The notes: generated by a model not told the origin, from the sequence alone. A DNA stretch of 64,000 nucleotides from Pratylenchus scribneri (GCA_030063045.1 JAQSEB010000021.1:2542001-2606000); one strand, 5' to 3'; counted from the first letter of the stretch, positions 1 through 12,148 are shown. A program made the numbers and translations.

Positions 1-1060
1 ATGAGTTTTAGACTTCCAAATCTTATACCATACCTAACTGTATGCGCACCTATTTTTGGACCATTTTGGTTTTGGTTGGGTACAATAATTTTGGTTTTTT
101 GATTTTTTTGGCTAAAAATAATATTTTTATGATTTCTGCAATTTAATTCACTTTTTCTGCAAATTAATCCTTTTTTTTCAAATTAATTCTTTTTTCGTTT
201 TATATAAATTGAATGAAATATCTGAAAAAGTAATATTTTGTTAATATTAGATCAAATCGGTGCGCTTTTCTACCAATGCTGAATGAGAACAATGCGCTTT
301 CTTAAATTTTACAATTGTCTGAGTTATCATTATCAATAATTTTGTAATCTACCTCTTTATTTTCCATTGGTCTCCTTATTCTTCAAATTATTCCTTTCCC
401 CATTTTGCTACCTTTATTTCGTTTTACAAATACGGATTTCCAAATGAGAAGTGAAAAGTGACCACATAACTCATATTTTTCGGTTACTATAGTATTTATT
501 AGAGTCCGGAATTTCTGATTCGCCGGGCCCAGGTACCCGGGTTTTTTTTCAAATTTTTTCCGGTCCGGGCCCAGGAACCCGGGTTTTTGAAAAACCAGGT
601 AAACCCGGGTCTGTGACCCGGTTTCCGGAATAAATGGAGATAGCCCTCAGCAGAAGGATGGATGAATTGAGAAAAAGATTTACAATTTGTTAAACGACAA
701 TGTTAAGTATATATGTTGATTTTTAAAGGAAATTCTGCATAAAATTCAAAATTTAAATGAGAAAATTTGAATATATGTAATGTAATGCACAATAGGAATA
801 ATTTGAGTTAAATTAAATAGTTGCTTATAATTTTATTTTTTCCTTTGATTATAAAAATGCAAACAAGAATTTTGACTTGTTTTTGTCCAATTTAAAATTG
901 AATTATAAAAAATAGTAAAGTAAATTAAATTTTATTTATTTTAAAAATTATTCTAAATTAAATTCATGTTTCTTTAAAATGTCTAATTATTGGTTCTTCT
1001 ATATTTGCTTTGTCGTCTTTTCTATTTTGAATTTTTCAATCAATTGGTTTATTTCTCGTC
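1..1060. other. Intergenic AT-rich DNA at window edge
   Basis: No supportable coding exon on either strand. The only organised structure is the GC-rich element at 500-630, listed separately. The rest is A/T-rich sequence with short homopolymer runs. Confidence 0.6.
500..630. mobile_element. hAT-like MITE relative, right end decayed
   Basis: Begins TAGAGTCCGG and continues into CCGGGCCC words. The first 30 bases are almost the same as the start of the element at 19747-19885, so the two are one family. The right end should read CCGGACTCT but only CCGGA remains, and no target duplication can be assigned. The element is therefore degenerate or truncated on the right. Confidence 0.55.
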
Positions 1061-1688
1061 TCACATGCTCACATCAGCCAACAATTTCCCGTCGCCAGCA
1101 AATTCGGCCGGGTTTAATTGCACAAATTTAATGTAAATTCGAGCGGATGGCACTTGAAGCTGTGGAGAAATATTTATTAATATTTATTTAAATTTATATC
1201 AAAAAAATGATTTAAACTTAAATTTTGCCTAAAATTTGGTAGTGAAATCCAAAGCGTCTAACTAATCTAACTTAAATCGAACATCTATATTTTTACAATT
1301 GATTTAGGCTTAAAAGCCCGATTTTCATGAAAATACCTAGAGAAATAAAATTCTACCAACCTGGCTGGCCAGAAATTCGGTCAATTCGGCGGCAATTTTT
1401 GCTTTTGCCATCGAATCGAAGCCACTCAGCGTATGCATTTGAACCAAAATGAATGGATCGGTGGATTCAAACAAATAGCCATCACCGAAATTGATGAAAA
1501 CCTGTACAATAAATTCAAAAAATTAAAAAAAATTTTATTTCATTTTAATGAAATAAATTTTAAAAATTTCTCGTCACCATTGTTTTGTCATGTTCCGTCA
1601 AATCGGCCATGAATTTTGAGGTTTTCGCCAGAAAATCTGCCGGAATTGCCGATCGCTCCGAATTCGTGCTGATGTAGAGAGTTGGCAT
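1061..1688 (-). CDS. MIF/D-dopachrome tautomerase family protein
   Basis: Three exons on the minus strand: 1578-1688, 1361-1501 and 1061-1159, all joined in phase 0, giving 116 residues, the normal size of MIF (about 115). The protein starts Met-Pro; in this family Pro becomes the N-terminal catalytic base after Met removal. The first strand reads PTLYISTN, helix 1 is IPADFLAKTS, and the last third reads VPSARIYIKFVQLN, matching the family's PxxRxYIxFxxxN block. No signal peptide is present, as expected for MIF, which is exported unconventionally and acts as a trimer. The usual GWN-type C-terminus is replaced by a tail containing GDGKLL, so tautomerase activity and partner binding may differ. 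Distant from its neighbours; no operon visible. Family assignment is good; enzyme activity is inference. Confidence 0.8.
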
Positions 1689-3126
1689 TGATGACGATTT
1701 TTATTGTAATTTATTTTCAATTTATAAAGAAAATATAATAATTTATTTAAAAATATTTTTATGAATTATTAAGAAGCAGTTTTTGAGAAAAAAATTTCCG
1801 ATCCCTCCGAACAATAATCCTATACAAAATCTTTAAATCCAGCTTTTCATTATGGACAGCTAAAATGGCATAGGCTACGAAAATGATTAAGGCAAAAAAT
1901 AAATTTAGGGACCAAAAATTTTTCTCTTTTTATTATAAAAGCCAATTAATGAAATGAAAGCAAGGATTTAAAATGCTTTATAGGATCTAAGCATTTTATC
2001 GAACACAATTTGATGTGAAATTAAAGCTTAAATTTTTTTGAAATGTTAAAAATTGTTATGAATTATGATTTTTCAACTCGGTTTTAAATTTCATTTTATG
2101 AAAGAACTAATAATAAATTTTATGTGGCTTTTGATTGAACAGAGATAACATTGTAATTTGATAAGTTATAATATTATTTTCAAAACATATGTTTAAAAAC
2201 ATAGAACATCAATCCTTGGCAATTCGACGAAACATTGAATGGAAATAAAAAATTTATCGAAGAAAAAAATATTTTAATTTTTCAATAATCGAAATTAATT
2301 TTTTATGGTTAATTATTGGGTTGAACTCAGTTTAATTTTATCTCACTTCTGTGTTCTGTCAGAAAAATAAAATTGATTGAATTAAAAATCTAAAGTGAAA
2401 ATTTTTATTTTTAAAAAATTAATAAAAATTATGAGAAATGAAACAAAATCGAAGAATTTTTGAAATGCCAAGATTTTCCGAAATTTCAGTTTAAAAGAGA
2501 CCAACCCTTTCCAATTGCCATCATAAAATTTTTAAACCTTTCAAATTTTTTAATTCCAATATTTGACTTTTATTTGTCGCTTAGCTTTTCTGCGCCGTTA
2601 ATTCAATCCATTTTTCTACTTACCATTTTCATTTTTTTCATTTTTAATTTTATAAAATATTTCCAAATTTTAAATTTCCAGCCAATCTATACTTTTTGGC
2701 CCCAATATTTTTTGTCATCAATTTTCCCATCTTTCATCCATTTTAAAAAATTTTCCCTCATTTGAACCCATTTAATATTTTTATTTTGTTTTGTTCAAGT
2801 TCAATGTTCATCCATTCAATTTTCAGCCAAATAATCTTCATTTTCTCATCTATTCAAAAACCCATGCCCCATCCACGTCCATTTTACGTTTTACTTTTCT
2901 ACCCATTCATTTACATCAATCTTCCCCGCATTTATTCGTCCATTACAATATATTAAAATGTTGATCGAGTAGATTGAAAAGGAGACAATTGTGGAGGGAG
3001 AGGGCGGAGGGGTTAGCCAATGGGAAATATTGCTTAGAGGAACTGCTGAAAGGGCATTTGGAGACAGAGATAGGGATATTTGTATACTTTCTCTGCCCAT
3101 TTTTGAAAATAAAAGGGTCCCCCTAT

Positions 3127-3235
3127 TAGAGATCGGCACTGCGCTTCGGTCGGGTTCCGGTTCGGGTTTCTCGAATCAAACCCGAGTCGGGTTCCCGAAA
3201 AAACCCGATCGGGAACCCGACCCGTCCGATCTCTA
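3127..3235. mobile_element. 109 bp hAT-like MITE with 7 bp target duplication
   Basis: Terminal inverted repeats TAGAGATCGG and CCGATCTCTA fit the hAT consensus YARNG. The bases CCCCTAT occur directly before (3120-3126) and after (3236-3242). The interior is built from TCGGGTTC/GAACCCGA words in both orientations, so the whole element can fold into a hairpin. Too short to code for anything. Confidence 0.8.
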
Positions 3236-3691
3236 CCCCTATGGTTTGTCAAATTTCGGGTTTGGGTCAGTCGGTCGGTCATGGTTAGTTTAGGGAAAGC
3301 ATAGAGTAAGAATCATCTTACGTTTATCCTAAGCCCAAACCCAAATCCTAACCACTCAAAGGGGGGCACACGCAAAGTATACAAGTACCGAGAAAGGAAC
3401 AGATTAAATTTAAAAATTTGGCCTAAATGATGGGGAAATAGGTTAGCTAAAAGGGGAAAATGGCCAAATGAGCCTTTCATAGCCCCATTCTCCTGCAGTT
3501 CTTCTACTAATAAGACGTCCTTTGAGCTCATTTTCCCATTCGCCATTTTCCGCTTTGTTCTTCCCCTTTCATCCATTAATGCGGCGTGCCCTCCTTTCAT
3601 TTTCCTATGTTGTAGCTGTACCTTATGCCTCTTATCCATTTATTTTCCTCTAGGCCATATTCATCCCTTTGATCTTCTCCATCCTTTTCCA

Positions 3692-3796
3692 TTCCTATGC
3701 CTCAGGGAATAGTGGAGAGATCAAAAAGCAAAAGCAAAAGGGAATCCTATGCCTCAGGGAATAGTGGAGAGATCAAAAAGCAAAAGCAAAAGGGAA
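3692..3796. repeat. 52 bp direct repeat, two copies
   Basis: Two adjacent, essentially identical copies that start CCTATGCCTCAGGG and end GCAAAAGGGAAT. The near identity suggests a recent duplication. Confidence 0.85.
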
Positions 3797-4274
3797 TATG
3801 GCCTAGGGGAAAGAATGAAAATGGAGAAAATTAATGGGGGGGGGGGGGGGGAATATGGGAAAATATGTAGAAGAAATGTATGCCGAGCCGACAGATGGAT
3901 GATTGCTTTATGGCTTGATGGACACAAAAGAGTATAGATGAGCAATAAAAGATAAAGGCGGGGGAAAAATGTGGGGCACCGGCGGTTGGGGTCACCGGAC
4001 GCAATTTATTTTAAAATAAAAATGCTCTGCAAAAAATGTGTGCACACAATTTTAGATTTGATGGGGAAAACTTTTGCTGGGGACGGCAAAAAAACGGCAA
4101 AAAACGACGGAACGATGGATGGATGTGCACAAATGGTCGGTCGGTGGGGCAAAACAAAACAATTCATCAACATCGCCGACACCATATTTTTGCCCCGGCC
4201 ATATTTCTCCTCCTCCGTCCCACATTTCCCCCCACCGATCGCCTTCCCCATCCCAATTGCCCCAGTTTTTCCAT

Positions 4275-4945
4275 TCACATTTTCCCCATTTAATGAAGTA
4301 ATAAAAAGTAGTTTATTTGGTGAAGTTGGAAGCCACCGGGTCCACTCAATAAGGCCCCACATTAATTTTATTGTTTATTAGTTAGGATTTTGCCTACATT
4401 TCATTCTCTAAGCTTGGAATTGGCCTTCATTCATTCTCCTCCTTCCACTTTTTCGATCGCTTTTCTCAATTTCTTTACTTTTCCACATCATCACATTTTC
4501 CCAAAGATGTAATAAAAATCATCCATTTGGACGAATTAAACCATTTATAAAGCCACATGGTCCGCATATTCTCTATAAGACCTCACATTAATTTCACTCC
4601 ATAGTCCTTAATCAATGGATCATGGAGCTTTTGGCTAGGATTTAATCTTAATTTAGCTTTAGGTATTTGGAAATATTTTTATTTTATTTTCTTCTAATTC
4701 CACTCACTAAATCTCAAATTCAAATTTTCTTTTTTCGAAAAAAACACATTTTCAAAATTTCCATCAATTATCCTAGTTTTCGCCAGTCACGTTTTCCCCA
4801 TTAAATGATGTAAAATGGTTCATTTGGACCAATTAATTGGGAAAGCCATATGGTCCACATCCTTTCCATTAAGAAAGATCCACATAAATTTCACTCTTGA
4901 ATTGTTTACGAATGGATCAAGGGATTTATTAGCAAGGATTTGGCT
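4275..4945. repeat. Degenerate tandem repeat, three copies
   Basis: Three diverged copies begin near 4277, 4491 and 4788. Each holds, in order, an ATTTTCCC block, a GATGTAA or GAAGTAATAA block, CATTTGGAC or a variant, CACATGGTCC-like sequence, and a CACATTAATTT or CACATAAATTT block. A further weak copy lies at about 6310-6420. No coding frame is conserved between copies. Confidence 0.6.
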
Positions 4946-5429
4946 TCGATTTTTAGCTTTTATTTTAGTAATTTCTTCTCCCAAATTGAGTTTGTTTCCA
5001 AGCTCCAATTTTCCATTTTACTCATTTCCAAGCTCCAATTTTCCATTTTTCCTTTATTATTTTCAAAATTTAATTTTAACTCTAAGGATGATTCAAAACC
5101 ATTTTACCCTGAAAATTAACTCAAGATAAACCAAAATTTTCCCGAAAAGATTCCCTATAAGTTGTCCTTGGAAATTTTGACCTCCAATCATTTTCTGGTA
5201 GTCCCATCCCTAATATAAAACCCATCCAAGAATTTCGAGAAGATGTGGTCCTCATTCCATCCCACATTGAATACAACAAAAAAATCTCCATCCTTATCTT
5301 TCATTTAATATGCCTCTAAATTTTCCTCTGAGCTATACTTAACTCTTAATCACATTCATTTTCCAGATTTTTCCCATCATTTAAGTCGTCTTTCACTTTC
5401 CTCTAGGCCTTGTTCCGTTTCCGTCCGTG

Positions 5430-5805
5430 GTCATCTCCACAATAGACAAAGGGCTCTGCAAATATGGGCATGTCCACAAATTCTGCAAATATAAGTTTGT
5501 GACTTCAAAATAATCAGAAACCAATTTTTGACTTTACAAACCTTATACCATTTTGTCGATCTCATCGAGACGCATCGATTTGTATAATATTTGTAATGGT
5601 TTGGTCCAAAATTAAAGAGTTTTAAACCAAAAACATAAAAATATGGTTTAAACGGGTTTAACTCTTTAACTTTTGGAATATTTTATATACCATTCGATGC
5701 CTCTCGATGAGATCTACAAAATGGTATAAGGTTTGTAGGGTCTAAAACCGGTTTCTGATTAATTAGAAGTCAAAAAACTTATATTTGCAGAATTGTGGAG
5801 ATGAC
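5430..5805. mobile_element. Palindromic MITE, GTCATCTCCACAAT ends
   Basis: Ends are inverted copies of GTCATCTCCACAAT. Inner parts are also inverted: ACCATTTTGTCGATCTCATC on the left against GATGAGATCTACAAAATGGT on the right, and the middle carries GGTTTAAAC words. The inner sequence is related to elements at 41789-42122 and 55371-55737, whose outer ends differ. No clear target duplication. Confidence 0.7.
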
Positions 5806-6588
5806 CTAGCACCTTCCGTTTCCATTCATTTTCCATAGGCCTTATTCTCTTTGATGTTCTTGTTCTCCTTGATCGTCTCACTCCATTTCTTCAGGCTATA
5901 TTCATTTTTGTTATTTTATTTTGAACACAGACACAATCAGACATTTGGATATCATTTCCTCTAGGCCATATTTCACTTTGACTATTTTATTTTAAACCTA
6001 GACATCAGACTTTGCACCATTTTTATATTCCATTAATTAATTTATTGATTCGATCCTTTCCTAACCAACTTTTTTGATAAATTAATTTTCTCAAATTAGA
6101 ATTCTGGAAGAAGATCCCGAGTCCCAAATCATTTCTGAATTTCAGCGGGAATTCCCTTTGAAACAATCCAACTATTCCCGGAATATTTGCCAGTTGCCAT
6201 CGTCCCTTTTAATTCATCCATGATTCATTTATAAAATTTAAACAGCATACATCTTTAGGATCTTTCCAAATTTTCCATCTTTAAAAGTTAGAAATAGATC
6301 TACCACATGTTGATTGTTGATCCACACATCTCACCATTTCCAGATCCGATAAATTAATTGGTCTAGCTAATCATTTAAAGCCATATGGTCAATTCCGACT
6401 TAATCCTCTTTTGATCAAATTGTCCGTTTTAATTTTGTCTTATGAGTTCCAATATTTTATTCCATTAAACATTTGCCATCTATTTTCTATTTTCCTTTAA
6501 TTTCATGAATAATTTTATTGCAAATTTAGAAAAGTTTTTCCTTCATCTCAACAAATTAATTGCCACCTTTTTGCCTACTCAACGAAAA

Positions 6589-9500
6589 ATGCGTCAATTC
6601 TTCATTAAGTTCGCCTTGGTGATGGCCATTTTCGTGCCAATTGTTTTTACCACCACCCAATCGGAAATGCCAACCAAATTCCTTGGCTCATGGTCCGTTG
6701 ATCATAGCGAAAATTTCGACGAATATTTGGAGGTTGGAATTTTGATTTAAAAAATGATTAAAAATAATATATTTTAAATCCAAAAATTTTTTTTTATAAT
6801 ATTTAAAAATTTTTGAATTATTTTTAAATTTCTAAATAAATAAATTTTGAATAAATTTAAATTAATATTTTGTATATAATTCAATTTTTATAATTTTAAT
6901 TAATTGTTTATCCCTAAAAAATAATTTTTAAATTTTTGGATTTTATTTGTAATTTTATTTTAAAAAATTTTTCAAAAATTATTTTTGTCATTTTTTGATG
7001 ATTTTAGAAATCAAAAAATTTTCATTTGCTCTGATTTAACCCAAAATTTAATTACTTAATTTTAAGACTTTTTAATTTTTGAAAAAATTAAAATTTCTAA
7101 AAAATCCGAATTTTTAAAATTTATTATTTTCCCTATTTTCTTTTCAGGCCAAAGGCTATGGCTGGTTCATGCGCCAAGTGGTCAAATTGGGTATGTGATG
7201 GGGCAAATGGGCTTTGGGACCATTCATTGACTCTACAAATCAAAGTCCACCTTTTAGCCAGCATCACCAAAATTTTCACCAAAAATCCGGATGGAACATA
7301 TGGCTGCAAAATTGAGGTTTGTATTGGAAATGGCCAAATTAAAAATATTGATTAAAAAAATTAATAATTTTAAAATAATTTTATTTATTTTTTGCAGACC
7401 TCGAAGAACAGTGTGGATTGGCCAAAATTCCGTTTGGGTGAAGAATTCCAGGCACTCTATTTGGACGATGCCCAACACAAGGTTGGGGAGAAAAATTATT
7501 TTTAAAAAATTATTAATTAAAATAAAAAATTATTTTTTTTGTAAAATTTTTGTGGTAAAGCAAAAATAAATTTTTCAATAATTTATATTTTAAATAATTT
7601 TAAAAATATATATCAAAAATATTAATTTTTACTGTAAAAAAAATACCAAAAAATTAATAATTAAAAATTTTCATTTTTATTATTTTGCATTCGAAAATTT
7701 TTTCTGGAAGATGCCCAGCATAAGGTTGGGGAGAAAAATTATTTTTAAAAAATTATTAATTAAAATAAAAAATTATTTTTTTTTTTAAATTTTTGTGGTA
7801 AAGCAAAAATAAATTTTTCCAGTATAATTTATATTTTAAATAATTTTAAAAATATATATAAAAAAAATATTTAAAAATATTAAGAAAATACTGGGAAAAA
7901 ATATTCTAAAAAATAATCAATTTAAAATTCCAAAATTTTATTATTTTGCATTCAAAAATTTTTTTTAAAAAAATAAAAATAAAATTTTAAAAGATAAAAT
8001 ATTTTTTCCATTTAAATAATTTAAATTTAAATATCCCATAGATTTTGTTCACCTATGATCCGGCCGAGGATGCACTTGTCGAGAAGCACACCAAAGTGGA
8101 TGCACCCGATGAGCAGCCGGATGTGTACAAATATGTGATCGATTCGGAGGGATGGCTGGTCATGGTGAGTTATACGAAAAATTTAATTAACTGGGATCAG
8201 TAATGAATGAAAATTTCGGTTATTTTATTTCCGGAACGTTCAGGGAAAAAGGCAAATTTTTATGCCACCCGAATTTTGGACAAATCTAATTAAGCTAAAT
8301 TTTCCGGTAGGAGGTAGTTTGCGTCTTCTTTTTTGTTGAGAAGGGAAAAAGTGAAGGTTCCCTCTTTGAGTCATTACTCATTAGGTTTAGGATCATTCAG
8401 GGATACGGATTAGGGTTAATTCCCCGTCCCGCGGGGCGGGGACGCGGGGCGGGGAATCCATGAATTTTGGGAAAATTCCCCGCCCCGCTCCCCGCACCTT
8501 GATTCCCCGCATTCCCCGTTCCCCGCACTTCGATTCCCCGTCTCCCCGCCTCCCCGCAATCCTTATTTATACCCCCATTTTTGCCAATTTTTTGGATCTT
8601 TATGTCAAATTTTTTTTATTTGGGAGTTGATAACCTTGCCCAAAATGGTAATTTAAAAATAAAATAAGATAATTAAAAGGATTTTAATACAGAAAAAAGT
8701 TTAAATAATTTTATTTTGGTAATTTTTAAAATTTGATTAATCAAATTTCAAAAAATTGTACAGTACCCCAAACGAGTGCGGGGCGGGGGCGCCCCGGTGA
8801 GCGGAGCCTCCCCGGTCCCCGCCCCGCTGCTCCCCGCACCCTGATTCCCCGCTCTCCCCGTTCCCCGCTTTTTCATTCCCCGCCCGCGGGGAATTAACCC
8901 TAATACGGATAGCATAAAATCACCTCACCGTACCCCCAAACCCCCTATCACAACACCCATCCCCCTTCAATTTTCCTACATCCTTTCCTTTTGAGGAAAA
9001 AAAGAAGATGCAAACTATACATAAGTGTACCAATTTTCCTATTTTTGGGTTAAGATTTTTAGGGTAGTTTTTATATCAAAATGATCGAAAAAAATTAATT
9101 GACCAGCAGAAAATAATGGCCAAAGACTAAACCTGCTAGATTTGGCATATTTTCCGCTTTATCGGTGATAATTTTTTTCTTTTTCTAATCAATTCCACGA
9201 AAAATTTTTTTTCTATATAATTAATCTACAAAATTAGGACCATAAAATGGTACAAAATTTGCCAAAATTGTATCCGATTTTGGTACTTATGGACTTTGGG
9301 ATTTGGGTCCACTTTTTGGGTCACTTTGGAAAAAGTGAGGAAAAGTGAAGGGTCCCCCATTTGGGTGTTAGGGATTAGGGTTAGGATTTGGGTCTAGGAT
9401 ACATTTGGGATGATTTTTAAACTATCCTCATCCTATCACTAACATATCCCTGAATGATCCTAACTCCAAACCTGATGACCTATAGGGGGAACTAAGTAAG

Positions 9501-9725
9501 CACTTGTCAAAAAGGGGACCCAAAGTCCATTAGTACCCAGATTTGACATGATAAATCGATTTGAATAGGCAAATTTCGGTTGCTAAAAGAAATTTCCATG
9601 AGCAAAAATTCCATTGGCCCTATTAAATTAAAATTTTGAAAATATAATTAAAATTCCTTTCCCATTTTCAGCACATGGAATACAACGGCGTGAAGACCAA
9701 GCGTTTCTACAAGAAGAACAATTGA
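6589..9725 (+). CDS. Secreted fatty-acid-binding protein (LBP/As-p18 type)
   Basis: Six exons: 6589-6732, 7148-7190, 7258-7316, 7398-7481, 8042-8164 and 9672-9725; phases close and give 168 residues. The start at 6589 is chosen because the hydrophobic signal peptide (FFIKFALVMAIFVPIVF) begins right after it; an in-frame ATG at 6505 would only add 28 polar residues. The mature part has the lipocalin-fold signature: FLGSWSVDHSENFDEYL, then GYGWFMRQ, and the C-terminal TKRFYKK, where Arg and Tyr usually hold the ligand carboxylate in this family. Secreted nematode FABPs such as As-p18 and the C. elegans lbp-1 to lbp-3 group carry such a leader. Predicted to carry fatty acids outside the cell. 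Intron 4 holds a duplicated exon end and intron 5 (1.5 kb) is filled by transposable elements. Exons are clearly GC-richer than introns. Confidence 0.9.
7467..7950. repeat. 243 bp tandem duplication including an exon end
   Basis: The last bases of exon 4 plus its splice donor and the following intron (from 7467) are repeated 243 bp downstream (from 7710). Both copies read GATGCCCA...CA..AAGGTTGGGGAG, so the second copy keeps a GT donor behind a decayed exon fragment. Intron parts of the copies differ by several substitutions and small indels. Confidence 0.8.
8314..9020. mobile_element. MITE with GTTTGCRTCTTCTT ends, split by a hAT element
   Basis: Left end GTAGTTTGCGTCTTCTTTTT and right end AAAGAAGATGCAAACTATAC are inverted copies. 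Between them are remnants of the GTGAAGG/TTAGG sequence seen in other elements here, but the element is interrupted at 8403-8910 by the hAT-like element. Without that insertion it is about 200 bp. Target duplication not identified. Confidence 0.65.
8411..8902. mobile_element. 492 bp hAT-like MITE with perfect 8 bp target duplication
   Basis: Ends TAGGGTTAATTCCCCG and CGGGGAATTAACCCTA are perfect inverted repeats. ATACGGAT flanks it exactly on both sides (8403-8410 and 8903-8910). Both subterminal regions are packed with CCCCGC words, the middle is AT-rich, and there is no coding frame. Eight-base duplications and YARNG ends are the hAT hallmarks. Confidence 0.9.
9282..9537. mobile_element. 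Mutator-like MITE, GGTACTTRTCC family, copy 1
   Basis: Starts GGTACTTATGGACTTTGGG and ends with the inverted form at TAGTACC. Inside are AAAAAGTGA, TTAGGGTTTGGG-like and TGATGACC blocks shared with copies at 13978, 21649 and 35138. Flanks CCGATTTT and CAGATTTG match at 6 of 8 bases, a worn target duplication. Confidence 0.75.
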
Positions 9726-10242
9726 ATTATGGGAGGCCAATGGAATGGAGGAAGGACGAATTGAATATGGCCTTCGAATATATTTTTGAGATGGAAAATT
9801 CCACATAATCCCCCTATTCCCTTCTATTTTTATAATAATCCGCGAATAATTAATTTCCAATTTTGCTGAATTTTTGCCATATATAATTAATGCGGAATAA
9901 TTATTCAGAATAAAAAATGAATGACTAAATTTAATTTTTGACCATTTGAAACAATAATAGAATGTTGCCAAAATAATTCAAAAGTAAGTTAATGAAGGAT
10001 TCTTAATTTTAATTGAATTGTAGGCAAATTTGACTTTCAGCAGTTGAGCAAAAACGTAAAAAAGATAACATTTTTGGTAGAAACAATGTTTAATTGAATG
10101 TTGGCAAAATAATTCAAAAGTAAGTTATAATGAGGGAATTCTTAATTTTATTTGTTCGCAAATTTGGCATTCAACAATAATTTAAGCAAAAACGTAAAAA
10201 AAAAGATTAAATTTTTGGTACTTTTTATGGCAAGTATTTGAA

Positions 10243-10526
10243 ATGGCGAAAAGTTTATAACGTAGTTTGTCCAAAATTCACAAACCATAAACCATTGGAT
10301 AGAGCTCGTCTAGAGTCTAGATACGTTGAATGGTATATATATATACTTTGCCATGGTTTAATTGGTTTTGAACCAAACTCCATAAAGCGGTTTAAATGGT
10401 TTAAACACTTAATTTTTGATCAAACCACGACAAAATATATACCAATCGATGCGAATTGAAGATCGATTGGGTGTAAAGTTTGGGGGTCTAGGACAAATCA
10501 CTGAACCATTATAATCTTTTCGCCAT
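10243..10526. mobile_element. Palindromic MITE, GGCGAAAAGTTTATAA family
   Basis: Ends ATGGCGAAAAG and CTTTTCGCCAT are inverted. Inner arms carry AACCATTGGAT and GGTTTAATTGGTTTTGAACC. Related copies lie at 23281-23504, 30001-30280 and at the right window edge. Confidence 0.75.
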
Positions 10527-10705
10527 TTTCAATGTTTTTTTTTCGCCAAATTAAATACCATCCCTTCTTTATTATCTATGGGCAAATTTGAAAATTTTTT
10601 TTTGAGATTCTAAATCTTTTACTCATATTTGATTGTAAAGCACATAAAAAGCATGATTTTAGGTGATTTTAAAATTGATCAATTTTGGTGGTAACTTCCG
10701 AATTC

Positions 10706-10953
10706 CTAAAAAGTAATTGAGAAGCAAATAAAATATGCAAAAATTTTGAGACCTAGATGGCAAAGGACTAAAAAGTAATTGAGAAGCAAATAAAATATGC
10801 AAAAATTTTGAGACCTAGGTGGCAAAGGACTAAAAAGTAATTGAGAAGCAAATAAAATATGCAAAAATTTTGAGACCTAGGTGGCAAAGGACTAAAAAGT
10901 AATTGAGAAGCAAATAAAATATGCAAAAATTTTGAGACCTAGGTGGCAAAGGA
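10706..10953. repeat. 62 bp tandem repeat, four copies
   Basis: Four head-to-tail copies start at 10706, 10768, 10830 and 10892, each starting CTAAAAAGTAATTGAG and ending GGCAAAGGA. Only the first copy differs in the CCTAGATGG/CCTAGGTGG segment, so the array is young. Non-coding. Confidence 0.95.
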
Positions 10954-11178
10954 CTAAAAATTTTTGAAAGAGACCTTAAAATTATAATTAATTTTAGAGA
11001 AAATTTTCGTATATTAAAAAATTTTTGAAAATTGAATATTTTTAATGCTTTATTTACTTTAGAACATCAGGAACAATTGACAGTAATAAAATTGTGGAAA
11101 ATTGTTATATGAAATGTTCCTCTATTTTTTCTCTGCAAAAATCAACATATCTTTTTCCATTTTAGAAGCATCCATCAA

Positions 11179-11653
11179 TCAATGATTTACAGCGGGAAGC
11201 TCTAAATTTTTAATCAGCGAATTATTTTATAAATAAAATATTTTTATACCTTCACATTTGCAACCAGCTCCGAGCGATTTGTCTTTGATTCCCCTTGATT
11301 CTTTCTCAATAAAATTGAGAAACTTCTCGCATTTTCCACAACCTTTGGCAATCGCATTACGGATACCGGGTAATTTAGCCTCTTTGCAATCAAAGGAATA
11401 GCAAATTTTCTCCGAGCATGATTCCATTTCCGGAATTTTGGACTCATCTATCGGTTCCGTTGTTAATTGAAAGGCACATTTGTGTTCTGTGGAAAAAATT
11501 TATTTTTTTCTGTTTTTTCATGTTAAAAAAATTTTTATTAATTTCAGGGAAAAATTAAGTTCCTAATGAAAAAAAATTTTGGAACATACTAGCATTGCCT
11601 CCTAAAAAGAACACCATTGAAATTCCGAGGATGATGGACAAAATTGAAGACAT
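11179..11653 (-). CDS. Small Cys-rich secreted protein, paralogue 1
   Basis: Three exons: 11590-11653, 11250-11486 and 11179-11201; phases close to 107 residues. The N-terminus (MSSILSIILGISMVFF) is a signal peptide. The mature part has eight cysteines, with CSEKICYSFDC, KGCGKC and GCKC near the C-terminus, then an ELPAVNH tail. I do not recognise the family. The gene at 13908-15682 is clearly a paralogue: same leader, same exon 1 length and phase, same CxxKxC...KGCGxC...GCKC pattern and a like tail (EVPAENN). Both lie on the same strand just downstream of a SPRY gene. Size, leader and cysteine pattern resemble secreted gland or cuticle proteins of parasitic nematodes; an effector role is only a guess. 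Confidence 0.8.
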
Positions 11654-12148
11654 AATTTTTGGTTGTAAATTTGGTGTGAATTTTTTTTTAAGTTTTGAAA
11701 ATGAAAGAATAAAATAAAATTTGATATATTTTTGTATGAAGCTTTTAAACCATTAAATTTTATTTTAAAAGCTATTCATTTTTTAATGCTAAATCCATTA
11801 AAAATTAAAAGCTTTTCATCTCATTTTTAAAAAGTGACAAAATTTAAATTTTTAATTGAAAAAATTATTAAATTCATTTTATTTCGATTCCTTAAAAATG
11901 TATAAATCTTTAAAAGATTTATATTAACATTATAAAATAATTCCATTTCGAAAATGATTTTAAAATTCAGTTTTTTAAGTGTTTTTGTCAAATTGATGAA
12001 ATAAAAAAAAATTATCTAAAATGATTGTAATTGAATTCATATGAAAAAAAACTAGTTAAATATTTGTGAAGAAAACTCAGAAATTTTATATAATAGAAAC
12101 AAATTAAAACACAGAATTCTCTCTCTGTCAACTCATGAGTCTGATTAG

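Larger units (their letters stand above)
1689..6588. other. 4.9 kb repeat-rich intergenic region
   Basis: No convincing gene. Open frames here (for example 2460-2956 plus and 3313-3639 minus) lie in low-complexity CCATTTTC/TTTTCATT sequence, have no family resemblance and no exon-like composition. It holds a short hAT-like element (3127-3235), a 52 bp direct repeat (3692-3796), a run of 16 G (3836-3851), a degenerate tandem array (4275-4945) and a palindromic element (5430-5805). Confidence 0.6.
9726..11178. other. Intergenic region with MITE and tandem repeat
   Basis: Between the fatty-acid-binding gene and the first Cys-rich gene. It holds a short duplicated AT-rich stretch (about 9960-10060 and 10095-10220, both with CAAAAACGTAAAAAA), a palindromic MITE (10243-10526) and a 62 bp tandem repeat (10706-10953). 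No gene seen. Confidence 0.65.

Noticed and set aside
2460..2956. Two open frames with hydrophobic products
   Set aside because: Low-complexity pyrimidine-rich DNA, no signal-peptide pattern, no splice partners.
3313..3639. A 108-residue minus-strand open frame
   Set aside because: Product has no recognisable motif and composition follows the surrounding repeat-rich DNA.
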